Position numbers and translations under genes: made by a program
Notes under the pieces: generated by a model
The model's database searches: none
Told to the model about the DNA's origin: nothing
The model's input: only the letters and a program-made list of their open reading frames with translations
Part shown: positions 54,610 to 63,630 of the stretch, piece after piece
Layout of the letters: the number at the start of each line of letters is the position of its first letter
How positions within the stretch are numbered: position 1 is the first letter of the stretch
Assembly: GCF_014205215.1 (NCBI RefSeq)
Contig: NZ_JACHNC010000001.1
Span: 7,746,501-7,810,500 of the forward strand
DNA: 64,000 nucleotides
Source: Actinoplanes lobatus
GTDB taxonomy: Bacteria; Actinomycetota; Actinomycetes; Mycobacteriales; Micromonosporaceae
Direction of reading: 5' to 3'

Positions 54610-54654
54610 GCACCAGACTATACGTAGTTACACGACATATGACGAGACCCGGAA

Positions 54655-56046
54655 TCAGACGGCGATGGCGGGAAGGGGCACCGGGACACGCTCACCGCTG
54701 TAGCCCTGCCAGGCCTGTGCCAGCGCAAGGACCGCGGCGGTGATGTCGGCGGGTGAAGCCACGAAAGGCAGTCGCAGCCGGTCGTGGCTGCCGCCGGTGG
54801 GGTCGAGCTGACCACCGGGCAGGACGGCGACCCCGTGGCGGAGCGCGGCCTGGGCGTAGGCGGCGGCGTCACCGTACGGGAGGCGTACCCAGAGGGTCTG
54901 ACCGCCGGAGGCGGCTTCGAACGTCCACGACGGAAGCCGTTCCCGCAGCTCGGCGCAGAGATGGTCGTGACGCCGGCGCAGCGAGAGGGCGCGGGCCGCG
55001 GCCAGCGCGGTCAGGTCGCCGACCAAGTGGGACGCGGCCAGCTGATCCAGCACCCCGCTGCCCAGGTCGTGGACCGCCTTGAGCCGCGCCAGCCGGTTGA
55101 TCAGCGGCGCCGGGGCGTGGACCCAGCCGACCCGCAGCCCACCCCAGACCACCTTGCTCAGCGAACCGACGACGATCACGCCTTTCATCACCGAAAGGGG
55201 ACCGTCGAAGGCCAGTTCGGCGAGGACGTCGTCGACGACCAGCGGCACGTCCTCCCGCAGCGCCGCGGCGACGATCTCGCGACGTCGGGGCTCAGCGAGG
55301 TGCCGGCCGGTCGGGTTGTGGCAGGCGGCGATCAGATAGCCGAACGCGGGCCGCAGTGCCAGAGCGGCCGCGAAACCCGAACCGTCGGCCGGGACCGGGA
55401 CGGCCACGGCGGCGTGCTCCCGCAAGACCTCCAACATTCCGGGGTACGTGGGAGCCTGCACCACGACCTCATCGCCGGGCGCCGTCAGTGCCCGGGTGAG
55501 CAGTGACAACGCCTGCTGCCCGCCGGTGGTCACCAGGAACTCGCCAGGGCTCGCGCCGTACCGGCCGGCCAGCGCCCGGCGCAGCCGCGGATGCCCGGCG
55601 GGGTGGTAGCCCAGCCCGTCCCCCACGTCGTCGAGCGCACGGCGGTAGGCGGCCCGGAGGGCGGCCGGCGGGGTGAGCGGCCCGGCGCAGGCGAACTGGG
55701 TGACGTGGTCCGGCTGGTCGAGCAGGTGCAGGAAGACCGGGCTGGTGGTGGGCTCGGCGGTGGACGCCTGCGCGGGCGCGGCCCCGGCGACCCAGGTGCC
55801 ACTGCCCTGCCGCCGGAGCAGCCGGCCCTCGTCGCGCAGCAGGTCGTAGGCGGCGACCACGGTGGTGCGGCCCGCCGACAGCGCGACGGCCAGCGCCCGG
55901 TCGGTGGGCAGGCCGGTGCCGGGCGGCAGTTCGCCGTCGTCGATCAGGGCCCGCAGCCGGGCGGCGAGCAGCAGGTAGAGCGGGCCGCGGCCGGCGGACC
56001 AGCGTCCGAGGCGGGCGGCCAGCTCGGTGGCCGGGATTGGACTCAT
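54655..56046 (-). CDS. MocR-type regulator: GntR HTH fused to a PLP aminotransferase-like domain
   Basis: 463 aa. N-terminal winged HTH: LYLLLAARLRALIDDGELPPGTGLPTDRALAVALSAGRTTVVAAYDLLRDEGRLLRRQGSGTWV. The rest is an aminotransferase class I fold with the PLP-Lys region VGSLSKVVWGGLRVGWVHAP (about residues 300-319), LITTGGQQAL and SYHPAG-type motifs. MocR regulators sense PLP or amino compounds and usually control an adjacent gene; here the divergent PLP enzyme at 56111, with the dyad at 56054-56071. Confidence 0.92.
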   Translation of the reverse strand: MSPIPATELAARLGRWSAGRGPLYLLLAARLRALIDDGELPPGTGLPTDRALAVALSAGRTTVVAAYDLLRDEGRLLRRQGSGTWVAGAAPAQASTAEPTTSPVFLHLLDQPDHVTQFACAGPLTPPAALRAAYRRALDDVGDGLGYHPAGHPRLRRALAGRYGASPGEFLVTTGGQQALSLLTRALTAPGDEVVVQAPTYPGMLEVLREHAAVAVPVPADGSGFAAALALRPAFGYLIAACHNPTGRHLAEPRRREIVAAALREDVPLVVDDVLAELAFDGPLSVMKGVIVVGSLSKVVWGGLRVGWVHAPAPLINRLARLKAVHDLGSGVLDQLAASHLVGDLTALAAARALSLRRRHDHLCAELRERLPSWTFEAASGGQTLWVRLPYGDAAAYAQAALRHGVAVLPGGQLDPTGGSHDRLRLPFVASPADITAAVLALAQAWQGYSGERVPVPLPAIAV

Positions 56047-56053
56047 CAGCAAA

Positions 56054-56071
56054 CCAATGTATCGGTATTGG
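56054..56071. promoter_or_regulatory. MocR operator candidate
   Basis: CCAAT-GTATCGGT-ATTGG, 5-bp arms, lies between the divergent MocR and PLP-enzyme genes, 8 bases from the MocR start. The ATGTATCGGTATTGG core also resembles half-sites of MocR regulators. Confidence 0.6.
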
Positions 56072-56110
56072 CTCTGGCCCGGGCACCCGGCCTGCGCACA
56101 GGATCGGGGC

Positions 56111-57277
56111 ATGCATCCGGAGACCCGCCTCGTCCACGTTCACGCACCGGTTCCGGCCAGCACCCCGCTGTCGGTGCCGCTCTATCAGACGTCGTCGTTC
56201 GCGTTCGACGATCCCGGCCCGCTCGCCGACGGCCTCCACCGGCCGGACGGCTCCTATGTCTACTCCCGGTTCGCCAACCCGACCGTACGGGCCCTGGAGC
56301 AGACCGTGGCCGACCTGGAGGGCGGGGTGGCCGCGATCGCCACCGGCTCCGGGATGGGCGCGATCTCGACGGTGCTGCACGGGCTGCTGCGCACCGGCGA
56401 CCACGTGATCGCCCAGCACTCCCTCTACGGCGGCACGCTCGCCACACTGCGTGACCTGTCCGACCGGTTCGGCATCGACGTCACCTACGTGACCGGGCAC
56501 GACCCCGAGGAGGTCCGGGAGGCGATCACCCCGCGTACCCGGATCCTGTATCTGGAGACCGTCGCCAACCCGACCGGCCACGTCAGCGACCTGCCGAACC
56601 TGGCGCCGGTCGCCCGGGCCGCCGGGATCACCACGATCGTCGACAACACGTTCGCCACCCCGCTGCTGTGCCGGCCGATCGAGCACGGCGCCGACATCGT
56701 GATCCACTCGGTGACCAAGTTCCTGGGCGGCCACAGTGACGTGACCGGCGGCATCGCGGTCTTCGCCGACGACGAGCGGTACCGGACGGTGTGGGGGCAC
56801 GGTGTCGAGTTCGGCTCGGTGGCCGACCCGTTCGCCGCCTGGCTGACCATCCGCGGCCTGGCGACGCTCGCCCTGCGGATGGCCCGGCACGAGGAGAACG
56901 TGACCCGTATCGCCGGGTTCCTCGCCGGGCATCCGGCGGTCGAGCGGGTGCTGTGGACCGGCGATCCCGGCCATCCGAGCCACGCGATCGCCCGGACCTT
57001 CGTGCGCGGCTTCGCCGCACCCTTCTGCTTCGACCTCGCCGGCGGCTACGACGCGGGGTTGCGCTTCCAGCAGGGGGTACGGCTGGTGCGCCTCGCACCC
57101 TCACTCGGCGGCACCCAGACGCTCGTCCTGCATCCGGCCAGCAGCTCCCACCGGCAGCTCGACGAGAAGCAGCTGCGGGCGGCGTCGATCAGCCCCGGCA
57201 CGATCCGGATCGCCGTCGGCATCGAGCACCCGGACGACCTGATCGCCGACCTGGACCGGGCCCTCAGCGGATCCTGA
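56111..57277 (+). CDS. Cys/Met-metabolism PLP-dependent enzyme (cystathionine gamma-lyase/synthase or methionine gamma-lyase type)
   Basis: 388 aa. YSRFANPTVRALEQTVADLEGG, TGSGMGAISTVLHGLLRTGDHV, DNTFATPLLCRP and the PLP-Lys segment HSVTKFLGGHSDVTGG (S-x-TK-x-x-x-GHSD) define the family. It performs beta- or gamma-elimination or replacement on sulfur amino acids. Which one cannot be told from sequence alone. Divergent MocR suggests regulation by PLP or a substrate. It overlaps the convergent PhzF gene by 14 bases. Confidence 0.9.
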   Translation: MHPETRLVHVHAPVPASTPLSVPLYQTSSFAFDDPGPLADGLHRPDGSYVYSRFANPTVRALEQTVADLEGGVAAIATGSGMGAISTVLHGLLRTGDHVIAQHSLYGGTLATLRDLSDRFGIDVTYVTGHDPEEVREAITPRTRILYLETVANPTGHVSDLPNLAPVARAAGITTIVDNTFATPLLCRPIEHGADIVIHSVTKFLGGHSDVTGGIAVFADDERYRTVWGHGVEFGSVADPFAAWLTIRGLATLALRMARHEENVTRIAGFLAGHPAVERVLWTGDPGHPSHAIARTFVRGFAAPFCFDLAGGYDAGLRFQQGVRLVRLAPSLGGTQTLVLHPASSSHRQLDEKQLRAASISPGTIRIAVGIEHPDDLIADLDRALSGS

Positions 57278-58046
57278 CCGTCCCGCCGATCCGGGTGGTG
57301 CGGCCGTCGGTGCTGGCCAGGACGGTGGACGGGCGGCCCAGGGCGTCACCCTGACGGACCTGGACGGTGTCGCCGCGGCCGGTGGCGTACAGGTGGGCGG
57401 CCAGGCAGCCGGAGCTGTTGGCGTTGGCGACGTCCTCGTCGACGCCGATCGCCGGGGCGAACATGCGGGCGGTCACCGACCGGTCCGGCCCGAACGCCCA
57501 GACGAAGCAGCCGAGCAGCTCCCGCTCGCGGCAGGCCGCCGCCAGCCGGGCGGAGTCCGGGGTCACCGCCATCACGGCTTCCGCGTCCGGCACCTCGACC
57601 AGCAGGCGCGGGGTGCCGGGCGACGCCACCGACAGCCCGATCACGGCCGGCGCGCCGAGGGCGGCCAGCACCCCGGCCGCCGCATCCGGGGCCGACAACG
57701 ACACGGCGCCCTGGTCGTACCACACCTCGATGCCGTCCGGCCGCCACGCCGCGTCGGCCACGTGCGGCCGGTCGCCGGTCCGGTGCCGCAGCCGCTGCTC
57801 CGGCAGGCCGCTGCGGGACAGCAGCACGGCGTGCGCCGCCAGGATCCCGTGGCCGCAGTTGCGCAGCTCACCCGTACCGGTGAAGAAGCGCAGGTGCGGC
57901 ACGGAGAGGAACGCGCCGTGCGAGGCCCCGCTCTCCCGGACGATCGCGCATCGGTCCTCGTCGCGCAGCGACGGATCATCGTCGACCACGACGGTCGGGC
58001 TGCCACCCGTGCCGTCGCGGGTGCAGGCGTCCACCATGGTTCGCAT
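57264..58046 (-). CDS. PhzF-family isomerase-like protein
   Basis: 260 aa, ATG 58046. VDACTRDGTGGSPTVVVDDDPSLRDE is close to the PhzF N-terminus (A-F-x-x-x-x-GNP-x-x-V); FFTGTGELRNCGHGILAAHAVL is the domain-1 catalytic region and ANANSSGCLAAHLYATGRG the C-terminal counterpart (GS/SG-x-x-x-A-x-L). GSPTVV replaces the usual GNPAAV and the catalytic Glu of PhzF is not certain. Substrate unknown. Confidence 0.85.
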   Translation of the reverse strand: MRTMVDACTRDGTGGSPTVVVDDDPSLRDEDRCAIVRESGASHGAFLSVPHLRFFTGTGELRNCGHGILAAHAVLLSRSGLPEQRLRHRTGDRPHVADAAWRPDGIEVWYDQGAVSLSAPDAAAGVLAALGAPAVIGLSVASPGTPRLLVEVPDAEAVMAVTPDSARLAAACRERELLGCFVWAFGPDRSVTARMFAPAIGVDEDVANANSSGCLAAHLYATGRGDTVQVRQGDALGRPSTVLASTDGRTTRIGGTVRIR

Positions 58047-58074
58047 CCCTGAACGATATCGATCCGCCCCTCGT

Positions 58075-58105
58075 TTGCACCTAGTGCAACGATGCACCTA
58101 GTGTA
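58075..58105. promoter_or_regulatory. Tandem TetR operator candidate
   Basis: TTGCACCTAGTGCAA (58075-58089) and TGCACCTAGTGTA (58093-58105), two near-palindromes about 17 bp apart, 7 bases before the TetR GTG start and in front of the divergent PhzF gene. Confidence 0.8.
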
Positions 58106-58111
58106 GTCAAC

Positions 58112-58720
58112 GTGACGACCGTGCCCATCGATCGCCGGGCCGCGCTGAAGGCACGCCACCGCCGCGCGATCCTCGACGCCGCCGACTCCCTGATCGGTGA
58201 GGGCGTCCGGTTCAGCGTCGACCAGCTGGCCGAACGCGCCGACGTCTCCCGGCGCACGATCTTCAACCACTTCTCGTCGATCGACGACGTGGTCACCACC
58301 GTGTGCACCGAGATGCTGGGCGTGGCGATCGGCCGGTTCCGCGACACGGTCACGTCCGGGGAGCGGGCGTCGATGTTCGACGACGTCGCCGGGGCGCTGC
58401 GCGACACCGACGTGCCGGGCGTCATCGCCTACCTGTGGCGGGCCCTCGGCGGATTCGCGCCCGGCGACCCCCGTGCCAACCAGATCTTCCTGGCCACCTT
58501 CATGCGGGCCTCCGAGGAGATGGCCCGCGAACTGGCCCACCGCTACCCCGACATGGACCCGATCGACGCGGCCATCCTGGTCAGCTCACTGATGAACGGC
58601 ACCGTCGTGATCGCCACCCACTGGATCGCCACCACCTCCGCCGCGACCGACGGCGAATCCCGCGATCTCTGGCGTGACCTGCTCGAACGGCTCATCGCAA
58701 CCGTCCGCACCGGCTATTAG
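58112..58720 (+). CDS. TetR-family regulator of the MMPL exporter
   Basis: 202 aa with GTG start. HRRAILDAADSLIGEGVRFSVDQLAERADVSRRTIFNHFSSIDDVV is the HTH. The C-terminal domain is helical (VIAYLWRALGGFAPGDPRANQIFLATF). It lies 15 bases before the MMPL gene on the same strand and behind tandem operators, so it should repress its own transporter operon. Confidence 0.92.
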   Translation: MTTVPIDRRAALKARHRRAILDAADSLIGEGVRFSVDQLAERADVSRRTIFNHFSSIDDVVTTVCTEMLGVAIGRFRDTVTSGERASMFDDVAGALRDTDVPGVIAYLWRALGGFAPGDPRANQIFLATFMRASEEMARELAHRYPDMDPIDAAILVSSLMNGTVVIATHWIATTSAATDGESRDLWRDLLERLIATVRTGY

Positions 58721-58735
58721 AAGGAACAGAACACA

Positions 58736-61156
58736 GTGGCCGAGCTCCTCTACCGGCTGGGCAGGTTCTCCGCCCGGCGTGCCGGGATCGTCCTGGCGTC
58801 CTGGCTCGTGATCCTGGGGATCGCGGTGACCGGCTACTTCGTGGCCGGCGGCGCCCTCTCCCCGATGGTCGACATCCCGGGCACCCCGACACAGAAGGTG
58901 AGCGACCGGCTCGCCGAACGGCTGCCGGCCGTCAGCGGCGGCAGCGGGCGCCTGGTCTTCCACACCACGGACGGCTCGGCGCTCACCGAGGAGCAGCGGG
59001 CCGTGATCAGCGCGCTGCTGACATCGACCGCCGAGCTGGACGGCGTCCGGTCCACGACCGACCCGTTCGCCATCGCCCAGCAGATCGCCGACCGGCGGAA
59101 ACAGGTCGCCGACGGGGTGCGGCAGATCGACGCCGGCCGGCAGCTGCTCGACGAGGGTCAGGGCCGGCTGAACGCGGCGAAGGGCGTCAAGCTGGACCCG
59201 GCCACCCAGGCCCAGGTCGACCAGCAGCAGGCCCTGCTCACCGGCAAGCGCGCCCAACTGGAGGCGGAGAGCGCCAAGCTGGACCGCGGCCGCAAACTGC
59301 TGGCCATGTCGGCGCCGATCCGCACGGTCACGGCCGACGGCTCGACCGCGGTGGCGCAGGTGCTGTTCGAGAAGCCGCAGCTGGACGTCACACCCGAGGT
59401 CAAGAAGGGCGTCATCGAGCACGTCGGCGGCAACGCCCCGTTCGGGGTCGAGGTGGAGTTCTCCAACGAGATCACTCAGGAGGTGCCGCAGATCCTCGGT
59501 GTCGGCGAGGTGGCCGGCCTGGTGATCGCCGCGATCACGCTGCTGGTCATGCTGCGTACGCTGGTCGGCGCCGCCCTGCCCATCCTGTCCGCGCTGACCG
59601 GCGTCGGCATCGGCGTGACCGCGGCCCTGTCGCTGTCCGGTGTGGTGGAGATGCTGTCGATCACGCCGGTCCTCGGCGTGATGCTGGGCCTCGCGGTCGG
59701 CATCGACTACTCGCTGTTCATCCTGAACCGGCACCGCCGCCAGCTGCTCGCCGGTGTGGACTTCCACGAGTCGATCGGCCTGGCCAACGGCACGTCCGGC
59801 AACGCGGTCGTGTTCGCCGGCGCCACCGTGCTGGTCGCCCTGCTGGCGCTGAACGTGACCGGCATCCCGTTCCTCGGCCTGATGGGCACGGTCGGCGCGA
59901 TCTGCGTGGCGGTCGCCGTCCTGCTCGCCGTCACCCTCACACCCGCGCTGCTGTCGCTGATCGGCCGCCGCGTCCTCAACCGTAGGGCCCACGCGCAGGC
60001 CGCGTTCGACAACAAGCCGATGAGCACCAGCCGGGCGGTCCTGACCGTGGTGGGCCTGACCGCCGCGCTGGTGGCGGTCGCGATCCCGGCGCTGTCGATG
60101 CGGCTGGGCCTGCCGGACGGCTCGTCGGAGGCCAGGGAGTCCACCCAGTACCAGGCCTACCACCTGACCGAGGAGCGCTTCGGCGCCGGCGTGAACGGCC
60201 CGATCCTGGTGGTCGCCGACCTTCCGGCCCCGCTGACCGGCGACGCCCAGCAGGCCGAGCAGGTCCGCATCGGCACGCTGCTGCTGGCGCAGAACAACGT
60301 CACCGCGGTCGCCCCGATCGGCGCGTCCGCCGACAACACCACGCTCGCCTTCCAGGTGATCCCGGACGGCGGCCCGAACAGCTCGTCCACCGAACAGCTG
60401 GTCCGCGACCTGCGCGGCCTGTCGCCGATCTCCGGTGACGTGACGTTCGGCGTGGCCGGCACCGCGAGCGGCAACATCGACATCTCGGAGAAGCTCGGCA
60501 CGGCGCTGCCCGGCTACCTGGGCCTGGTCGTCGGCCTCTCCCTGATCATCATGATCTTCGTGTTCCGGTCGATCCTGGTCCCGCTGACCGCGACGCTCGG
60601 CTTCATCCTGTCGCTGTTCGCCACGTTCGGCGGCGTCACCGCGATCTTCCAGTGGGGCTGGCTCGGCGCGATCTTCGGCGTCCACGACCCCGGACCGGTG
60701 CTGAGCTTCCTGCCGACCATCCTGATCGGCATCCTGTTCGGCCTGGCCATGGACTACCAGCTGTTCCTGGTCTCCGGCATGCGCGAGGCGTTCGCCCACG
60801 GCGCTCCGGCCCGGGTCGCGGTCCGGCAGGGCGTCCACGCCGGCCGCACAGTCGTCACCGCGGCCGCGATCATCATGATCAGCGTCTTCGGCGGCTTCAT
60901 CTTCTCCAACACGGCGATCATCCGGTCGCTCGGCTTCGGCCTGGCCTTCGGCGTACTGGTCGACGCCTTCCTGGTCCGCATGCTCCTGATCCCGGCGATC
61001 ATGCACCTGCTGGGCGACTCCGCCTGGTGGATCCCCCGCTGGCTGGACCGCATCCTGCCCGACGTGGACGTCGAGGGCGCGGCCCTGGAACGCTCCCACC
61101 CGGTCGTCCACCACGCGGAGCCGACGGCGCCGTCCGAGGAGCCGGCGCTTCGCTGA
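58736..61156 (+). CDS. MMPL-family RND-type exporter
   Basis: 806 aa. An N-terminal TM segment (GIVLASWLVILGIAVTGYFVAGG) is followed by a large extracytoplasmic loop with coiled-coil-like repeats (about 120-210), then TM2-6 (GEVAGLVIAAITLLVMLRTLVGAALPI, LGVMLGLAVGIDYSLFILNRHRRQL), a second loop (about 470-590) and TM7-12 (FVFRSILVPLTATLGFILSLF, ILFGLAMDYQLFLVSGMREAF). The GIDYS and MDYQLF segments hold the Asp residues for proton coupling. It exports lipids or hydrophobic compounds. GAAGGA precedes the GTG. Confidence 0.93.
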   Translation: MAELLYRLGRFSARRAGIVLASWLVILGIAVTGYFVAGGALSPMVDIPGTPTQKVSDRLAERLPAVSGGSGRLVFHTTDGSALTEEQRAVISALLTSTAELDGVRSTTDPFAIAQQIADRRKQVADGVRQIDAGRQLLDEGQGRLNAAKGVKLDPATQAQVDQQQALLTGKRAQLEAESAKLDRGRKLLAMSAPIRTVTADGSTAVAQVLFEKPQLDVTPEVKKGVIEHVGGNAPFGVEVEFSNEITQEVPQILGVGEVAGLVIAAITLLVMLRTLVGAALPILSALTGVGIGVTAALSLSGVVEMLSITPVLGVMLGLAVGIDYSLFILNRHRRQLLAGVDFHESIGLANGTSGNAVVFAGATVLVALLALNVTGIPFLGLMGTVGAICVAVAVLLAVTLTPALLSLIGRRVLNRRAHAQAAFDNKPMSTSRAVLTVVGLTAALVAVAIPALSMRLGLPDGSSEARESTQYQAYHLTEERFGAGVNGPILVVADLPAPLTGDAQQAEQVRIGTLLLAQNNVTAVAPIGASADNTTLAFQVIPDGGPNSSSTEQLVRDLRGLSPISGDVTFGVAGTASGNIDISEKLGTALPGYLGLVVGLSLIIMIFVFRSILVPLTATLGFILSLFATFGGVTAIFQWGWLGAIFGVHDPGPVLSFLPTILIGILFGLAMDYQLFLVSGMREAFAHGAPARVAVRQGVHAGRTVVTAAAIIMISVFGGFIFSNTAIIRSLGFGLAFGVLVDAFLVRMLLIPAIMHLLGDSAWWIPRWLDRILPDVDVEGAALERSHPVVHHAEPTAPSEEPALR

Positions 61157-61170
61157 CCCGGCTGCCCACT

Positions 61171-61203
61171 CGCCCCGCTGCCGCCTCACCGGGCAGCGGG
61201 GCG
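61171..61203 (+). terminator. Terminator after the MMPL gene
   Basis: CGCCCCGCTGCC (61171-61182) pairs with GGCAGCGGGGCG (61192-61203), perfect 12-bp stem, loop 9 nt, followed by TCCTTCTTTC, a T-rich tail. Confidence 0.88.
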
Positions 61204-61409
61204 TCCTTCTTTCCCAACCCCGTTTCTTGTACGACAGAGCCGCGATCGACTGCCACGTGCTCCTTTGCCGCGCCCGCCGGGCTGAGATCGGTGGTCACCG
61301 GCGGTGAAGCCCTGAGCGGCGTCGGAAACGTGACATACGCGAAACGGGATTCGCGCCTCTTCCTAGGTGACGCCGGCACGGGGCCGGCGCGGGACGAGAA
61401 GAGACGAAC

Positions 61410-62318
61410 ATGGATCCCAATCGAATCTGCGCGGCCAAGGATTGCGGCCAGGAGGCCACGAAGGCCATCACGCCGCAGTCCGGTCCAGCCATCCCGCTTT
61501 GCGTCACGCACAGCGGGCAGCAGGTGCGCTGCCAAGGTTGCCAGAGGTGCATCGAGGTCGTGGGGGTGCAGGTGCGCCCGCACCAGCGGTACACCTATTC
61601 CGGCCACAAGGTCTGCACCGACTGCCAGAGGAGCAGCACGCTGAGCTGCCGCGCGTGCCTGACGCCGGTGGGAAAGCCCGGCGCAGACGGCCTGTTCCCC
61701 GCCACGGCGACGTGGAGGGGCGGCACCGGCCTCGCGGTGGGCTACCGCTGCGCCTACTGCGACAGTGCGGACATCCCGACGCTGGAGGAGGCCAAGCCGT
61801 TGATCGACGAGGCTGTGCTGTGGTTCGGGACCTGGCTCGGCGGGCTCAACTTCACCTGGCCCGACCTGACCGGCCGGATCATCTACGACGTGGTCACCGA
61901 CGACGTCCTCGCCACGCGCGGCAATGACAGCGGCAACGTTCAGGGGCTCACCCTGACCAAGCAGGTCGGCAAACAACCGAAGCAGTACGAGGTGCTCGTG
62001 ATCGTCGGCGTCCGCCGGATCACCTTCATGGAGGTGCTGCTTCACGAGCTGGCGCACGTCTGGACGAACGACAAGGACTACAACGACAGCCCCTACGTCG
62101 AGGGCTTCTGCAACCTCGTGGCGTACAAGTACCTGGAAGACCTGAACCGCAACGGGCAGACGCCGGAGATCCGGGCCGAGGCGGGCGAACGGATCGTCCT
62201 GCTGAAGACCGATGCAAGCCCGATCTACGGTGGCAACTTCAATGCGTTCCGGCAGATGGCCGAGAACTCGCCGAACATCGTCGGGCGGTATCTCGAGACG
62301 GTGAAGCCCAAGAAATGA
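61410..62318 (+). CDS. DA1-like zinc-finger protein with HExxH peptidase domain, copy 1
   Basis: 302 aa. The N-terminal 120 residues hold three zinc-binding pairs: Cys7/Cys12 with Cys31/His34; Cys41/Cys44 with Cys69/Cys72; Cys80/Cys83 with Cys114/Cys117, LIM-like in spacing. The C-terminal half has HELAHVWTND (His212, Glu213, His216) and a downstream EGFCNLVAY with Glu231, the pattern of the DA1 peptidase domain (HExxH plus Glu), which in plants cleaves substrates after ubiquitination. Substrate here is unknown. GAGAAGAGAC is upstream of the ATG; two hairpins are in the leader. Copy 2 is 1.1 kb downstream. Confidence 0.78.
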   Translation: MDPNRICAAKDCGQEATKAITPQSGPAIPLCVTHSGQQVRCQGCQRCIEVVGVQVRPHQRYTYSGHKVCTDCQRSSTLSCRACLTPVGKPGADGLFPATATWRGGTGLAVGYRCAYCDSADIPTLEEAKPLIDEAVLWFGTWLGGLNFTWPDLTGRIIYDVVTDDVLATRGNDSGNVQGLTLTKQVGKQPKQYEVLVIVGVRRITFMEVLLHELAHVWTNDKDYNDSPYVEGFCNLVAYKYLEDLNRNGQTPEIRAEAGERIVLLKTDASPIYGGNFNAFRQMAENSPNIVGRYLETVKPKK

Positions 62319-62353
62319 CGACCCCGTACGGCGAAGGGCGAGTGGGCAGCTCA

Positions 62354-62376
62354 GCCCGGCGGGCGCGCCGCCGGGC
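62354..62376 (+). terminator. Terminator after DA1-like copy 1
   Basis: GCCCGGCGG (62354-62362), loop GCGCG, CCGCCGGGC (62368-62376), perfect 9-bp stem; identical to the one at 63500-63522. Confidence 0.78.
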
Positions 62377-62555
62377 CGGGCCATGCGGGATCGGTGGTCA
62401 CCCCGGCCGAGCCGATGTCCCTGGGCTGGGACGCTGAGCGCCACGCCCGGGCCCGGGTTCCGTAAGTCGGAAACGTGACATACGTGAAACGGGATACGCG
62501 TGTCTTCTTGAGGTGACGCCGGCAGGGGGCCGGCACGGGACGAGGAGAGACACGC

Positions 62556-63464
62556 ATGAATCCTCAGATTCGGACCTGCGCGAGCAAGGGTTGCGGCCAG
62601 CAGGCGACGAAGTCCATCGACCGGCCGTCCGGTGGAGCCGTCCTGCTCTGCGCCACACACGCCCAGCAGACCGTGGCCTGCCCAGGCTGCCGGACGTTCG
62701 TCGAGGTCGCGGGGGTGGAGGTGCGCCCGAACCAGCGGTACACCTATTCCGGCCTCCAGGTCTGCAACGACTGCCGGAGGAGCAGCACGCTGAGGTGCGG
62801 CGCGTGCCTGACGCCGGTGGGACAGCCCACCGACCTGTTCCACGGCACGGTCCCGTGGGAGGGCAGCAACAAGGGCGTTGTGGCGGGCTACCGCTGCTCG
62901 TACTGCGGCACCGACGACATCCAGAACCTGGCGCAGGCCAATCCGCTGATCGGCGAGGCGGTGCAATGGTTCCAGACCTGGCTCAGCGGGCTGGGGTTCC
63001 CCTTCCCCGATCTGACCGGCCGGATCATCTACAAGGTGGCCGCCGATGACGCCCTCGCCGCGCACGGCAGCGACAACGGCAACGTTCAGGGGCTCACCCT
63101 GACACAGTCCGCGGGCAGCAAGCCGAAGCAGTACACCGTGTACGTGATCGTCGGCGTCCGCAAGATCACCTTCATGGAGGTGCTGCTTCACGAACTGGCG
63201 CACGTCTGGACGAACGACAAGGACTACAACAACAGCGACTTCATCGAGGGCTTCTGCAACCTCGTGGCGTACACGTACCTGGAGGAGCTGAGCCGCATCG
63301 GGGCAACGCCGGAGATCCGGGCCGAGGCGAGCGAGCGGATCGCACTGCTGAAGGCCGATGCAAGCCCGATCTACGGCAGCAACTTCAACGCGTTCCGGAT
63401 GATGGCCGGGAACTCGCCGAACATCGTCCGGCGGTATCTCGACACGGTGAAGCCCAAGAGCTGA
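62556..63464 (+). CDS. DA1-like zinc-finger protein with HExxH peptidase domain, copy 2
   Basis: 302 aa, the same length as copy 1. The zinc-ligand order CxxxxC, CxxH, CxxC x4 is kept (TCASKGC, LCATH, ACPGC, VCNDC, RCGAC, RCSYC), as are HELAHVWTND and EGFCNLVAYTYL. The region around residues 84-110 (linker between zinc ligand pairs) varies most between the copies: GQPTDLFHGTVPWEGSNKGVVAG against GKPGADGLFPATATWRGG. That is where specificity might differ. Copy 2 ends with the same VKPKS-type tail. Confidence 0.78.
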   Translation: MNPQIRTCASKGCGQQATKSIDRPSGGAVLLCATHAQQTVACPGCRTFVEVAGVEVRPNQRYTYSGLQVCNDCRRSSTLRCGACLTPVGQPTDLFHGTVPWEGSNKGVVAGYRCSYCGTDDIQNLAQANPLIGEAVQWFQTWLSGLGFPFPDLTGRIIYKVAADDALAAHGSDNGNVQGLTLTQSAGSKPKQYTVYVIVGVRKITFMEVLLHELAHVWTNDKDYNNSDFIEGFCNLVAYTYLEELSRIGATPEIRAEASERIALLKADASPIYGSNFNAFRMMAGNSPNIVRRYLDTVKPKS

Positions 63465-63499
63465 CGACCCCGCACGGCGAAGGGCGAGTGGGCAGCTCA

Positions 63500-63522
63500 G
63501 CCCGGCGGGCGCGCCGCCGGGC
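63500..63522 (+). terminator. Terminator after DA1-like copy 2
   Basis: GCCCGGCGG (63500-63508), loop GCGCG, CCGCCGGGC (63514-63522), same as after copy 1. Confidence 0.78.
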
Positions 63523-63630
63523 CGGGCCATCCGGGAGCTCGCGGGTCGCCACGGCGCTGGCCGGCGAGGTGCGGCGGGCGCGGGCGGCGACCGCGGTGGC
63601 GGCGGCTGGGCGGTGCGTGTCGCGCTACCC

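Larger units (their letters stand above)
61321..62389 (+). repeat. First unit of a direct tandem duplication (DA1-like gene plus leader)
   Basis: This stretch repeats at 62466-63535. Gene, leader (61321-61409) and 3' flank with the hairpin are all shared. The copies differ throughout the coding region but keep the reading frame, and the leader and 3' flank are nearly identical, so the duplication is old or selected. Confidence 0.85.
62466..63535 (+). repeat. Second unit of the direct tandem duplication
   Basis: Same content as 61321-62389 in the same orientation, offset about 1145 bp. The leader (62466-62555) keeps the ACGGGA loop and the GCCGGC hairpin. Confidence 0.85.

Noticed and set aside
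58586..61189. 867-codon open frame opposite the MMPL gene
   Set aside because: Low-complexity Gly/Asp/Gln/Arg translation with no motif; the MMPL protein on the other strand is certain.
60999..63530. 843-codon minus-strand frame over the DA1-like genes
   Set aside because: It is internally repeated only because the real genes are duplicated, and its translation shows no family. The plus-strand proteins have ordered zinc and HExxH motifs.
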